DNA of 64,000 nt from Isoetes taiwanensis (lineage: Eukaryota; Streptophyta; Lycopodiopsida; Isoetales; Isoetaceae). Within the stretch, counting starts at the first letter, position 1. Each line of letters begins with the position of its first letter. The DNA is taken from contig JAJEKV010000011.1 in the NCBI GenBank assembly GCA_021234155.1, positions 8,851,132-8,915,131 on the forward strand, given 5' to 3'. Below the pieces are notes generated by a model, which saw only the letters and a program-made list of their open reading frames with translations, was not told the DNA's origin and made no database searches. A program made the position numbers and the translations under genes. Below are positions 1-13,994 of the stretch, in pieces.

Positions 1-1835
1 CTCAACCACAGATCACCTAGTGACCCTACGGATATTAATAGAAGCGAGAACAAATTGCGGGGAAAGAAAAATATCTGGCGCTTTGTAGATTCGAAAGGCA
101 TTCGATCACGGCCCGAGAGAAAGCGCTAAAGAGATTGATGGACATGCGGCCCCGAGAAATATGGTAGGATCGATAGCAAGACTATACCACAAGGTGTATG
201 CTAAAATGGAACAGGAAGGACCGGTAGATAATCTGTGACAGGTGTAAAAACGAGGGATGCCCGTTATCCCCAACCTTGTTTGGAATATACATAGGCGCAT
301 CACTGAGGGGATACATAGCAGAGAGCGTAAGGGAGGCGAGCATGCCCCAACACTAGGAGACACGAAGGTACCAATAATGCTATAATGGATGATCTTAGTA
401 TGATGGCAACAAAGAACAAAGGAATGCACAAAAGCGCTCAAAATTCTAGAACAATTGCGGAGGATCTGGGGTGACAAATTGAATCTAGCAAAAACTAAGA
501 TAGTCATCTTTGGACACAAAACGGGGCATAAACCTTTTTAAATATAAAGGTAAGCGAGATAGAGGAACCAACGAGAATCTGAGATATCTAGGGTATGATA
601 CGCGGCCGCGGGGGAAATGGACCAAAGGAGCCAATGCTAGATTTCAATCAGCTATAGGAAGCTACTTCAACATGAAAAACTTTTGTAACTGAAGTAGAAT
701 AACTGACTGGGATATCAAATGTTATCTATTCAGTCTGATAATAGCCACCACCCGGTTATCACGGGAGCGAAGCATGGGGGCGGAGGTTTAACGAGAGAGA
801 ACCGGGAAAAGCGAGGAAGGAATTCTTAGGCAATGGCATGCATGCAGAATTGAGGTAAGGACAAACACACCACTAACAATCATGGTCCTCGAAACAGGGC
901 AGAAACCAATGGAAGTGAGAGCATGGGAGAGAACTATAAGATACCTGCTCAGAGATAACGCGGGAGACATACAAGGAAAACTGTCCAGCATTGCAATCAC
1001 AGAATCAGCAAAATCACATATCCTCGAAAAGCAATGGATGGTTTAAGGAGGTGGCAACATGGACCAGACAAATGGGATTAAACTGAAGTGACCTAATAGA
1101 AGAGGGGTGGAATGAGGGAGGGGGCGACCTGACAACAACAAGAGCATGGCCGTAAAGGCATCTGGGACCCAAGACAGACCGGCTCATACAAGTTTTTAAT
1201 CCGGACCAACAAATAGGACATCGATATATCTGAGGATAACTTATCGGGGAAAAATGTAAGGGACACGCTTAGCCAAATTTAGGATGGGAAGCCATGATCC
1301 GAGAATCGAAAAAGACAGGTGGAGAGGGGTAGACAAGGAGGCGAGGATATGAGGAGGAACTGGACGGGGAGAATAGAGGATGAGAACCATATGATTAGTG
1401 ATCGCCCGATATCACGGAGACATCGAGGGACGGATATAGGAATATAAGGTGGGGAGAACCAGTCCACAAGCTGATGAAGATGACAGAATCACTAAGGGAT
1501 CTAGCAGACGCGATCCACAGAATGACGACCAGACACAGAGAAGTGCACAGTGAAAGAGGGCTTGTAATATGATCCGTACAAAACGACTCATATAGCCTCA
1601 CACAAATTGCTCAGCTAAAAGCTGATTGATAACGACGCATCACTGCACGGCCAAGAAGCCGAGGTAAAAGCGGGGTGCCGGTATTAAAAGGAAAAAAGTC
1701 AGCCTTCCGAAAAGGCTACATTGTAACAGCGTGATGTGCTAGTAGCACCCTTTTAGGGAGCTCGCCCATGCTACACAAGTCCAGGGGCCTTATGGCACAA
1801 AGGACACAAATGTATTCTATTCTATTCTAAATACT
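1..1835 (+). mobile_element. Degenerate LINE (non-LTR retrotransposon), reverse transcriptase and 3' end
   Basis: Reading through stops and frameshifts on the plus strand, the hallmarks of a LINE reverse transcriptase appear in order. A palm-domain block GCPLSPTLFGIYI lies at about 255-293. A block KLNLAKTKIVIF lies at about 476-511, and RYLGYD at about 580-600. The following stretch to about 800 resembles the thumb/connection region. No open frame survives, so this is a dead copy, and its 5' part is beyond the window start. The 3' end is probably the short TATTC-repeat tract at about 1813-1829, preceded by a small hairpin (AGCCTT...AAGGCT, about 1700-1720). A copy of the same broad type lies at 17.2-19.65 kb. 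Endonuclease and RNase H were not recognised. Family identity is secure; the subclade is not. Confidence 0.7.
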
Positions 1836-4826
1836 GCTAAGCAAGCTAAACAAAAGCTTTTTATTCCAGATCACAACCATGATCCTCAGCTACATTGTTG
1901 TCATCCGCGCAACCACTGCCTTGCTTGTTCACTGCACATGCACTCACTGGGGTTAGTCCTCGTGACTAAGTGGGGATCCTTGTCTGCCTCTGCATGCATG
2001 GAAATACTCTGGAATATTGGATACAAAGACATAAGCACAAGCAAACAAAAGATTCTAGATGTGTACAGTACTAGACAATGACAACATAATCCAAGGAAAT
2101 ACCAAACTCTGAGCGACAAAAGCAAAGAACATAGCCAAAATAACAAAACATCAAAAACATAGCTCCGAGACAATGGGAAGCTCAGCCAGCCTACATACAG
2201 ACCCTGTTAGCAGAGAAATGCCCAGCCAGCTCACATTCTGAGCGTCGTTGGCGCAGTTGGTGGGGTGAACCTCATATGCGCATACCCTTCCCAGCCCACG
2301 TCTGGCGTTGGAGGACCTCTTACCATGGAGTCACAGGAGTTGACGTACAACCTCACCGGGAAGCTACGCCCGTGAGGAGGCCACACCCGGTGTCACAGAG
2401 CATAGACACAAAGAACACAAATGACATGAGAATGTCAGAACTACCGTGGCCACCGAACCTGGAAGTCTGACCCCGGAGGATCCAATAGACATCAAGTTAC
2501 CAAAACAACATGCAAGGACCATGACATGTGATGTGATGTTCATTAGAATATTTACTAAACACATGTGCCTAGATCATACTCTGCCCCTTGCTGAGATTGC
2601 CCATATATATTGAAGTAGCTTATCCAATGCTCCGTGTTTACCTTCATGTAATTCCCTTGCCAAAGTTACTCATACATCCTAAACCATGTTGAAGTAGCAA
2701 CTCAAGGGTGAAGACCTTGATAGCAATCCAACCATCGATGCTGAACCCTGCCTTTTTGGCAGCAGATCTATGACCTTACCAACCTATCAAGAGCGCTATA
2801 ATCACAATACAAACATGTCGAGGAAGTCACAAGCATGGTTGTCATATTGATGTGAATCCAACACCTATGTACTTCATCAGTTACGTCAACACAGCTCCAT
2901 GCCATAGCCATTCTCAAAAGCCCCCATAAGCTTCCTATGACTCTCTTGGCCAAACTATTCAATCCCAGATCATGCCTTACCTTCAAAGTTCCATCTCAAT
3001 AGCTATAATTCAATCATGAGCTATGGTTTTAATACATTTTATTATAAGCCTACTTTTAGAAACTAACGGAAAATCTCAAAACCCAACACTTTCACTTAAG
3101 AATCAATGTAATATGATGATCGTAACTGCATGTAATCCTTGCCACATTATCCGGAATCATAGCTCCACCTTTAGGAGCCAAAACAACACAAAAGGCACAA
3201 TTCTTGAGCTTCATGCTCAACTCACCGATTAGCTACCCAGATGCTCATATTCTTCTTTACTTCTATCAAGGAGGATCTACTTAAGAGCCATCTCATAGGT
3301 CAATCTATCAGGTTCTTTACCATTTTAAAGTTATCAACCACTAATTCAATTAGATTACAATCATTCAAAGTAATAGATTTCCTTACTGTTACTATTCTTG
3401 TGACTATTCTGAGCAATCTGTGGCAGTCTTCACAAGTTCCATCCACATACAAGGCAACTGAGCCCCATCCAAAAGGTTTATTTCTTAATTAACTCCTTAG
3501 AATAGCAACAAATACTAAACCAAAGCAACATAGAGAAAAGTAAATACATATAAACAACAGAAAATGAAACATGACCGGTTAGTTCTAAACTTGTAGATGT
3601 CTAGCAAAGAAGATTCAAGACATGCCAAATCTGTTGATTCAAGCCCACATTGGCACTTCCCAAGCATTTTCAGATCTTCTTGCCTCTGAATCAGTCCTTC
3701 TAGATATGTTTCTACTCACTTATCTTCCGTAGCCTTATGAGCCTCCAACAAATTCATAAATATTCGCATGCAAAAATCATGTACAGACTAATTATGGCAA
3801 CTCATAGCATCTCAATTGATCAATAGCAAAACCCCACCTGATAATTTCTTCATTCATAGACCTCTGGACCCCTTGCAATTGATTGCGCCTCCAAAGATCG
3901 TCTTCTAACTCCGAGAATCAAACTGCAGAAGAACATACATAGTGCAGTCAATTCTGACTCAGCATCACTATTTCTGTCATAACTTTTGTATACGGATGAC
4001 TTTCGACATGATCAGATCCATTCCGGAAAGCTTACTTGAAGATCTTTCCAGCAAAATAAAAATCACCTGAAAAGGATCTCGGGTTGCCGAGATATGATGC
4101 TTCAAATGTCGGGCTCCAAAACTGCCCAGAATTGCTCCCTGCCTTCATGCTCTACAACAATCCCTTTTGCCAAAGAGACAAAACCCTGAACTCATGCAGC
4201 TGGATACATGTTATACATGTGTATATACGTACATAAGTACATATACTGGCCCATCAAGTGCCCAGGCCTGTTACAACAGAACAATGCTTGATGTGGTACT
4301 TAAGTGTATTTTATTGGTAATAGAGCTTGAGTTAGAAGTTAGTATGGAGAGGAAAATTGATATGGTAGCAAGTCCTCTTATGAGTTTGGCTTTCCTGATT
4401 CTTAAGGTGAGGGATTTGGATGACTTGCATCTAAATTCTATAATAAAAGCATCGCTGATCAGTGATTGGATCATCAAGAAGATGAGTTTGCAGCTAAGAA
4501 GTCCCCATTCACACCTGAAAATCTAGAAGTTGTAGATCCTTCTAACTCCATAGAAGTCAGATTATATCCCCAAGGATTCATGAAATAACAGGGCAAGTTG
4601 CTGAAACCAAAATTGAGCAAGCACATACTAACCAATTACTCAAGAATTTGCAACTTCAATTAGCCAAGCAAGTTAATGAAGCAATAACGAACCTAACCAG
4701 ACTCAGAAAGTCCAGGGTAAGGTCTTAAGTCAAACAAGTCTCTCTTAAGGAACCCAAGCTACAATTGTAAATCCCACGAGCCAGGCTCAGAGAGTTGGGG
4801 AAGTTCTAGCAACTCTATCATTAGAA
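1836..4826. other. Non-coding AT-rich stretch, no gene seen
   Basis: I see no protein family or RNA gene here. About 3960-4160 holds a stretch about pressure-of-splitting phrases typical of retroelement leaders, with partial similarity to 57.75-57.84 kb (both contain 'AAAGCTTnCTTGAAGATC'-like and 'AAAAATCACCTG'-like words), so it may be a remnant of a retroelement leader. At about 2247-2260 there is a tRNA A-box-like sequence TTGGCGCAGTTGG with no matching B box. Open frames are short and unconvincing. Confidence 0.4.
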
Positions 4827-5420
4827 AAAGTTGAGGGACTAGAAAAAAAAAACCATCCTAGATTTTGTGGCACTGGGACAGTTGAATACGTGTTTTTGAG
4901 CCACTAAGAAGGGAGATGCAGCCAGGGTGCTTCATGCTCTCCAATTACAAAGAGATGCTTCTTCTTACTAGGGACTCCTCATGGGAAGGGGGGTGTAATT
5001 ATAGTTGAGCGGATTTTTGTAAACTCTTTAAACAAGAGTACATTCCATCATGATGAATATCATGCCGTGATCTAACTCAAAAGCATACAATAGACCATCA
5101 TTTTGCAACAATACATGAACACTCTAAGAGGTGTATTTGCAAGGGTCACGGAAATTCCAGCACGGATGCAATTGAGCTAACTTAGGATGGTCTTTGGGAC
5201 TTGTCCTCAAGGCATACATTACGCAGCTAAGTCACGTGACTTTGAGTCTATTGTGTCCTTAGTACGGACTTTAGCAAGTTCCCTAAGGAAGAAGGAGAAG
5301 AGGAGAATAAGAAATCCTGCCTCTTCTAAGATAACAAGGTGCTGCGCACGGAGGGTTGCCCTCCGTGGCCGGAGGTTGAGGTGGCTTAAATCATACTTGA
5401 AAGTTATGTTGTTATAATCA
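4827..5420 (+). mobile_element. Decayed LTR-retrotransposon gag-like remnant
   Basis: Translated with several frameshifts and stops, the plus strand gives gag-like phrases. 'GDAARVLHALQLQRDA' at about 4912-4960 resembles the region before the conserved Trp of Ty3/gypsy Gag. 'QYMNTLRGVFARVTEIPARM' at about 5109-5168 resembles the following helical region. A basic tail follows (RKKEKRRIRN). No open frame spans the region and no LTRs are visible. A zinc knuckle and protease start of the same general type lie about 6 kb downstream (11.8-12.1 kb). They may once have been one element, but nothing proves it. Confidence 0.4.
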
Positions 5421-8400
5421 ATCAAAATTGCTATTTTAGAACATTGTCAAATTGTGAAGGTGATGGTACCCATTTGCATCACTAACTCCTCACCAGTTGG
5501 CCCTTAATATTGACAACAGGTGCAAGCATTATAAGTGATACATTCTATCTTAAATCTTTTCTACCAATACTGCATTACTAAGTCACAGAATTCCCATGAT
5601 TATATTTCTATCATCAACAATTCCCCATGTCTTTGCTGACGAGCCACATATTTTGCAATGGCTTATAGTTACTTGTTGAAAATTAGAATGTGAATCCTCT
5701 ATTGCTTTATTCTCTGTGCCACCAACTTAAAAAAACAACAGCAAAGAAAATAAAGAATAACCAGGCAAAGGCAAAGGCATAGGCATTACCATAACTGGTA
5801 AAACACGCAAGGCCTGCATATTTCGAAGAATATAACCAACAACAGAAATGAAATCTCGTTTATGAGAAATATAAAACTGCTTTACACAAATAACAGATCA
5901 AATCTAGTGTTGGTCGCCATCTCGGAGCGATTATTTGGCCACAACTAAAAAAGAAATGGGACATTTCGCTAGACAAGGCATCAAGCGGCGGGCATTCTAA
6001 CTCTAAGAATAGCAAAGGCGGATCTAAATCTTACTACGCTAGTTCCAAATATATGCTTGAGTGCATTGTTGAAAACTGTTGCCGCGACCATATCAGTTCA
6101 AGCTTCCTGCAAATACCACAAGCAAAAGTTAGTGCAAAGCCATGGTTTCTCCATTCATTTGCAAAAATAAAGGTTTTCTCCTTCATTTGCATAAATAAAT
6201 CTTTGGTCTTCAATTGAGATCCTCTGCTTGATTGCGATTTCGGTCATAGCATGCCCAAGTAATACATAAAGAATATATCTATCCACATTTTTTCCTTATA
6301 AACAGTAAAGAATTGCATGCACTTTGAACATAGATATTCAATTCTAACCTAGTGTCAATTCTAACCTCTTCTTGTGTGAGCCAATATTCCTTGATACTTA
6401 GAGAGTCCTGCGGATGAATGCTTCATAATAGCATCTAGAAACTGAATGATGGAATATAAGATGTAGAATCGTTGTCATGTAGAAAGTAGCATCCAGTTTT
6501 TGCTCAATTTTATGCAATGCACGTTTATGCAGGATGACAAATCTATATGTGAAGTCTTGATATCAACAAATCTCATAAAACTATGTTACGCACTACCTTG
6601 CCGACTAGGTGCGCAAGAACATCTGATGTTACCTTGTGTTTTTCGACTCTCTCTACTTTATGATCTCTTGAAAAAGCGCATAAAGGTATAATGAACAGAT
6701 CTGAGAACATCTAAGCCTTTTGAGAGCCCCCTCGAAATGACATCTTTGGAGGATCTGAGACTTAGTATAAATACACAACACGTGTGTCCAATCTTGCAAA
6801 TACCTCCAATTCAGAGAAAAAATCACTTGAATGCTATTTCAACACCTCTAAGCGTAATTAGGGCTAAAGGTAACAAAGTGTCCATCTTGGGCATTGTAGT
6901 CAATCAATTCCATGGGCTACCATTTTGAAAATTCCTTGAAGATTTACCTTATTTTAATATTCTTTTCATTCAATCTAGAATATACATCTAGACCACAGTC
7001 ATGCTTGCTTAAACTAATCAATTGCATGAGATCAATGGATCCATCCAAGATTTAGATGCATAGCTGGAGACATCAAAGGTGGAGTCAAAGTCGACATTTA
7101 ATTAAGTACTAGAAATCAAGTAGAATGTTCGGGAGCAATGGAATCTAAAAGAATCTTGATAGAATCTTAGGGCGTCTATGGCAATATTGATAGAGAGACT
7201 CAAGAAATCTTAAGGGAATCTTGCGAATCTAATAGATATGTAGTTGAAATTGTCACTTTCTTTTTTATGTTTTGCATTTATTTTTAATAGGTTTCGCATG
7301 GCAAACTATATTTTCTATGGTGCATATTGTCATTTTTTTATGTGTTGAATTTATTCTTATTAGGCAATTTCGCGTGGCAAACTATATTTTCTATGGCGCA
7401 TGTTCCTCGAGCTATTTTTCTATGGTACATACTCCTCTATACTAAGTTGAGTTAGCAACATTAGCCCAAACTTACAAACTCCTATATCGCATGTTGCAAA
7501 AGTAAATTGTCAAATCATTTCTTGGCAAGTTTTTATTTTGAAGGAAGGAACATACCATGCAGGGAAATATGCATTTGTACTAACACAAACATCAATAATA
7601 TTGTCTACGCACGTTGTGAACTTGTCTTAAAATCCTTGATTTCTGGAAGGAACTTTAGCATAGTGTCATTATTCTTTACTATTGAAGTCCCAAATTCTCA
7701 CCTTTCCCATACGAAAAAACATTGACAAAACATTGTGTAATGGCAAAATGCATTACACAATTCAATTATTCACAATTCAACTATTCAACCATGAAGTTAT
7801 TACACATAATACACTCAAGGGGTAGTTTTGAAAGTTTTGAAAGCAAAGCATCCCATTATTTCCTTAGCAACTTGACAGCATTGCTCTTCATGTGAAATGT
7901 CTTTCAAGGACCCATGCCCAATAGAACATTTTGTATCAAAAGTAGAGAAAACATGTTCAAATGCATCTAAATTCACTAGACGATAGATCATAATGGTTCT
8001 ATTCTATTCTAAATTTTTAAAATGTCCTATAAATAGCACATCATAATTCACTACCATATACATCTTCACATTGTAGTAGTGGCATCTCCGCACTTTTAAA
8101 TCAACTAGGAATACATAATGATGTAAAAGCTTAAAGGTCGGTTGATGGCGCATCGCAATGCAAGCTAAATTGAATAAAGCGTTCATCCTTCTTCAACTGC
8201 TTCACTTACGTGTGAGGCATTTCTTTCCTCCCAAAAATGCTAAGTTTTTGCAACACCATAAATGGCTTCGGAAACTAGAACAAATTTAAAAACTGACCAT
8301 ATATCCCTCGAAGAAAAATTCAAGAGAATGAGTGAAAATAACCATTGTTAAACTACAAACTCTGAGACACAAACAATAATTTTGATGGTGATGTCCTGCT

Positions 8401-11400
8401 TCCTCCTCATGCTTCCTCCTCATACTAAAAATGTTTAAATCAATGATGAAGTGAAGCTCATATTATTATTGTGGTTTATCTAATATTGACCTTCAAGGCA
8501 AGAGAAGCCACCAACAAATTCAATGTTGTGACAAATAAGAACATGAAAACATATGACAAACCATCACAAAAGACTGTCCCTGACCATAAATAATAAGGGT
8601 AAAATAGAAGTTAGCAAATTTGAATTATAAAATAGAGTTGTTCACTATGAAGTGGATTCCATGCAAAAGTTCCCTAATTTTCCCAAATTCTTAGTTATAT
8701 TAACACAAAGGCTCCAAGGTTCCATAAAGCCTCGTGTAGCGTGTATGTTCATTATTGTAGATGGGTTGCTCCTAAAAAAGACTCCAAAAAAGGCCAGATC
8801 ATGTAAAAAAAATGTTCACTATTGTAGATGGGTTAAATTGAAAAACAATCTTGTCATCCTTGTAGTAATGAAATGTACAGTCTCTTCATCCAACTTTACT
8901 TGGCTATTTTATGCAGATAATGCGAGAGAGAAATTTGATTGATTGTAAAGGATGCAACAGGATAAAGTTTGCAATGGGTTATCAAAATTTTAAATTCTCT
9001 TTTTCCAAGTGAGGGAACTTGAAATAAGTTTAATTCTGGTTTTCCACAATGCTGATGAGGTTATTGATATGAATTATTTGAAATGCATAGCGGGCTTAGA
9101 GTTGCTTCTATTATTGTTGCCTTTCTTGAGCGAGACTACCAAATCCTAGAGAAATATTTCCGGTGGAGGAAGCTTCGGCACAATATTTTAATAGGTCTTA
9201 CCTACGGTAAGTTAAGAATGATAACAAATTGCAAAACACATTCTCTAATGACATGAGAAAGCATGACCACATCAACAAAACTTGCCCTTGAATCGAATAC
9301 TGAGTAATCATCAAGGCTGCAAAAGAGAAAGTACACATCAAACTTAAAAGCGCTCCCTTCAATACATTGTTAGAAACATCTATCACAGCGGCAAACATCA
9401 TATCCAAAAGCCCTTGAAAACTTAAAAATCAAATAATAACACACGAAGAATCGTCAGGTGTCCTCACCTAAAGAAATGTACCTTGAGGTCATATTCCAAA
9501 GTCTCACATGCTCATATCCAAAGCATTGCATGATGCAGATAGATTTATTTTGCTCCAACTTGATGCAGACTTGTGAAAGAATTGTATGTTCAGATGGATT
9601 TAATTTTGAGAGCAACAAACATGCATGTACATCCAAATAATTAAATAAATGAAGGAAACATGAATATGGAATAAGAGTAAAGTAATTATCTGAAATATCT
9701 TGAATACAATAAGCAAAAAGAAACTTTATCTTCTCGACCATTGGTCCATGTCGAAGAGGGCCCTTTCATGATTTGCAAAATGCAACAAAGATGCGAACCA
9801 CACACATTTCTTTTGTTCATTCATATACAAATGGAATATACATCTCTACTTCCTACAATTAAGCGCAATTGAAGACTATAGAAAAACAAAGCATGAAATA
9901 CCAAAATATTACTTACTTGAATTTAAACTGTTACACATCGGAAGAATCCGAAGTTTGTGCAACTCATTGTTTCAAAAAGTTACAGAGGCGCTTGGTCATT
10001 GTTTTCAAACAAAGCACCTCCATATTTGCATGATAGCCTTGTTAACAAAGTATAACCTGCAGAATTTTCTAAATCCAGTCAATTGCATGTCCATTGCACA
10101 ATAACAATATGCAATAACAATATGCCATAACAAATTATGCAATGCCCATTATGCAAGTTCGTAGATTTTTTGAAGGCCAAGTTGGACCACAAACATGCGA
10201 TTTTGCTCATCAGTAATGCAAAATTGGATCTGGAGAAATGGCTGTTCCAAGCAGCTACATCAAAATATTTTGGAACTTGAGCAATAGAAAAAACTAGATT
10301 TGCACTTCCAAAATACAGAGATGGCACCGTCCATAGCTAGCCCCTATTTCATAGACAATTTCAGCAAATAATATGAAGACGTGTCCTGGGATAATTCCAC
10401 CAGTGAAGCTGCTGACAACAGACATTAGGTTGCATTGAACGTAGGCATGCAAACTAGTTTTTTCCCAGGCACATGCCAATCTAATGGCTTGGTAACTACT
10501 GCACTTCCAAAGCACAATCTGCCTCAGAGTTTATAGCCACACATCCACACAAAGAGTTTACCTAAAGCGGTGAGAAGCATTATCGTCAAAAATCTTCACA
10601 CTTCCGTTTTGGTCGATGCTGGATCTGCAATGACACAGAAAACACAAATTAGGCAACAAATTTGTAGAAACACCAAGGAGTCTAAAGATCCAAAAGATAC
10701 TGCCTACTTTGCTTGTTTCTTTTTTCTTTTGTCATGTGTGGCGCCAGGAACCCCATCCAGCATAAAAGCTGTGTCTCTGCGTAATGTCCAGCATTACACA
10801 AAGCTGAACTAAGCTGCTACTTGATATATTGAGCTAGTCCAATATATCCATCCTCGCCTTGGGTAAAACTATCTTTTAAAAGAATGAAATGATTGCTTCT
10901 TCATGAGCTGCGGCTTGCTCAACATGCCATATCTGGCAATATTAGGAAATTAATACGTAGAGTAAAATGGGATAACGAAAAAAATGCAGGCTTTGGATTC
11001 GTTGTCCAATGATGCAGGCTAATCCTAGATCCACCATGTGCAATCAAGAGTGGATTAGACAAAGCAAGCCTGAACCAAGAAAACTCGGTTGAACAAAGCA
11101 AGATGGATCCCCTGCTTTTGCTCCAGCACAAATTAGCAGAATAACATCGTTTCTTATGGCTTGCAACCATCTCATAACCTAGGCCTGCTCCTGCATAAGA
11201 CATATCTGATATGAGTGATTGGATATCTGATAGAACAAAAAATGGCAGAACTTACCTAATCCGGCTACTTCGAGACGTCTTCCCAAAATGTCTGGACATG
11301 AGATTTATCAGCAGGTTTTTGCAATGCCGGAATTCCTTGGCACTCACTTACCATCCACATTTTTGCCTCTGCCACCAGATAAACATTGGGTCGAATCTGC

Positions 11401-11590
11401 AGAAATGCCTCTGCTGCATGACGCCATGCCCAAAGCTTCCGTGTGTTGACGACCCCCTTCCTACTCATCCTAATCCTGCATTCATCCGCTATTTCTCCTC
11501 TGCTCGATATGTGCCGGTTAACCAGTTCCCACACCAGCCGCACATCAACAATGGCGACCTAACATTTACAGGTAAGAGTAGGTTTTTAGC
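5421..11590. other. Long AT-rich stretch without recognisable genes
   Basis: About 6 kb with strong A+T bias, many short open frames on both strands and no recognised domain, tRNA or rRNA. A short TTCTATTCTATTCTA tract at 7997-8011 resembles the pentanucleotide tails of the LINEs in this window, but no LINE coding signal precedes it. This may be old transposon sequence decayed beyond recognition. Confidence 0.45.
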
Positions 11591-11594
11591 AGTC

Positions 11595-11690
11595 ACAGCA
11601 TATCCTAGGTATATTCCAGCATATACCTAGGATATGCCAAAAGCCCACATAAACAAGGGTTTGCCCCCCTAGGGGCAACCCAAAAAGCAA
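11595..11690 (+). repeat. Hairpin-bearing repeat module, copy 1
   Basis: A perfect 17-bp inverted repeat (GCATATCCTAGGTATAT at 11598-11614, its complement at 11621-11637, 6-bp loop) is followed by a C-run and palindrome (CCCCCCTAGGGG) and CAACCCAAAA. The whole block recurs in reverse orientation at about 55683-55775 with a few differences, and weaker similarity extends on the far side of the hairpin. The two copies show that this is a dispersed element piece and not chance. Its class is unknown. Confidence 0.7.
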
Positions 11691-11799
11691 AGAAAATTTA
11701 AAACTAAAAAAGGGGGACCCAACAAGAAGGCTAGAATAGCACAAGTTAATCCTCTAAATAATAATAAAGGCAAAGGTGAAGAAGCCCAGTAAACGATTT

Positions 11800-12080
11800 G
11801 TTTGTTACAATTGTAGTGCAAAAGAGTATATGGCCAGGGATTCAAGCCCCATAAGGATAAGACGACGATGGCCTCCGCAACCAAACAAGCCGAGGGAGGA
11901 ACGAAGCAATTCTCTAGCATAGCTCAGGGAGAGCTCAATTCGGTAAGTAAACAATGTAACTTTGTTGGGCAACTTGTTCGTTTACTTGGAAAAATTAATG
12001 GTAAAAATGTTATTGTTCTTATTTTTTTTGAAAGGCGACATATATATTCATCATTAAATCACGATAATAAAAAGGACTGA
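11800..12080 (+). mobile_element. Ty3/gypsy-like zinc knuckle and protease-start fragment
   Basis: The plus strand encodes a Gag zinc-knuckle-like run, CYNCSAKEYMARDS (about 11808-11850), which resembles CxxCxxxxHxxxxC with the third and fourth ligands damaged. About 50 codons later comes LVRLLGKINGKNVIVLI (about 11970-12025), the sequence that usually leads into the D-S/T-G of retropepsin. The catalytic triplet itself is replaced by phenylalanines in a T-run. This is consistent with a dead Ty3/gypsy Gag-Pol junction. No LTR, RT or integrase was found next to it. Confidence 0.5.
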
Positions 12081-13994
12081 GATACAGGCTTGAAAACAGA
12101 GGAAAAATAGTCCCTATGTGCAAAGATACCTAGGAGCCTTAGAATATCTATGCGCAAAATAAACTTCAAATTCTAAACCAGCAATATAAATCGTTGAAGC
12201 TCATCTTTGTTGAGCTGCCTTCTTAAATGAAATATGTGTCTAACCATATTATGACCCTTAACTTGCCCAAGGGATACGGTAGGCCCAATTGCATTGAAGG
12301 CAAAATGAATCATTGTAGAATAAGCTAATGGAGTCTCCATCTGCGCAGATTCCTCCATAATGTATGATGCCAGAATCACCATCTTAGATGCTTCGCGGTC
12401 TTAGACACAAGAAGTGGGCATAGGTGCAGTAAATGGGGCAATAGCACGTGATACTTCATCATACAACATTGGCATTGAACATGTCTTAGGTAAAAAAGAC
12501 ACAAGAGGAGATACCAATTTTGGGGGGAGAGCTCACTGAAGGAGAGATAAAAGAGATGTAAATATAGGAGAAGTGGTGATTGAAGTTGAATGATAGGAGA
12601 GGCAGTCACAGTATGTCTGAAGACACGGAAACAAGCGAAGAGATAATAGTAGAAGATGCAACAAGTAGAGTCTTTATGGACTCAATTGTAGAAATTGGAG
12701 AGACAAAAGATTCAAGAGGTTTGGGGGCTAGCGGATGAAATGTACGATTATTTGAGAACATGGATGCAAGTTCTGGACAATTTAACAAAGTCAAAGTTAA
12801 CTTCTTCCTTTACACCAATGCAGAATGCATATACATGAGTAGTTTGGCTTTGTTTCTTAGCACTTCAAAGGCCACTTTGCTACACATTCTTGTTTCCTGT
12901 AATGATACGTGCCTATTCCATCTCCAACAAATAGTAAATTGGTCAGGTTCTTTTGCATATTCACTTGCTCATAATAGACTCATGCCTTGATAATAGACTC
13001 CTGCCTTGATTTTGATAACATATAAAGATTTGCTATGTTGTAGCACTTTGTTCATTGCTTATTTGTATTGTTTTGTACTTTCCGCTGGTCAAATCTCTAT
13101 TTATTAATTTTATATACCGGATATTGGCAAATTGCATCACCATACTAGATGCAGCTCCACTAAACAGTGGAAACAAGTGTGTGATTCATATTAAATTTGA
13201 TATCTGCAGGATCCACCATCATAAGATTTGCAACCGTAGGGAAGCATATGTCTAGGGAAAATAAAACTTACATTAATATATTTTCGAATTTGTTGAGTAC
13301 GATGAAACAGATGAAGAGGGATGCAGACATTAAATCAAGAGGGGATGTAGACATTGAATCAAGACTATGCTGAAGAATTAAATGGTGAAAATGAAGATGA
13401 TTATGAAGATGAAGATTAGAATTATGCAATTGGTTTGATGCTGCTATTTATTGCTTTTCTTCACAAGAACAATGTATGTTGCTTTATCTGAAGTTTTAAT
13501 ATCTGAAGTTTTAATATCATAATTCGAGTGTTTTGAAGTTGTTAGAGGACTAATCTTATATATATTTGCTGTTTATTTCGTAGTAGAGATGTATTGCAGG
13601 CTGTTTATGCATTACGTGCAGGAAAAAGGAAACTTGGATTTTGGCAAAATAGGTCGGTAGGTCGACAAAAAATCCTCACCTAGGTCGGCCTTCTCCCACC
13701 TAGGTCGGCAGGTTGTCTAGGTCGATGGGTCAGCCCTGGATCAGTGATTAGCCGTAATTAGTTGTCACAGCTAGATAAACAGGCCTGTTTATCATGATAA
13801 ATAGGCAGACGACATGATAAACAGGCAGCACTGCAAGCTTTTGCTTGCGACTACAAGCTTCTTCAACACTACAAGCTTCTGCCCTGCAGTTTGCCTGTGT
13901 AAAGCTTCTGCATGTGTAAGCTTCTACAAGCTCAGCCTCTATGTGCAGCAAGGAAATTTATGATCTAAAATTGCGATCACTTTGCTTCAGAGTG
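12081..13994. other. Intergenic stretch with low-complexity repeats
   Basis: No gene recognised. The minus strand between about 12380 and 12800 is Ser/Pro/Leu-rich in two short open frames without homology I know. About 13640-13740 repeats CCTAGGTCGG several times, and 13840-13935 repeats ACAAGCTTCT. These look like degraded simple repeats. Confidence 0.4.

Noticed and set aside
12376-12794. Ser/Leu/Pro-rich minus-strand frames as a gene
   Set aside because: Short, broken, no start/splice context and no recognised family.
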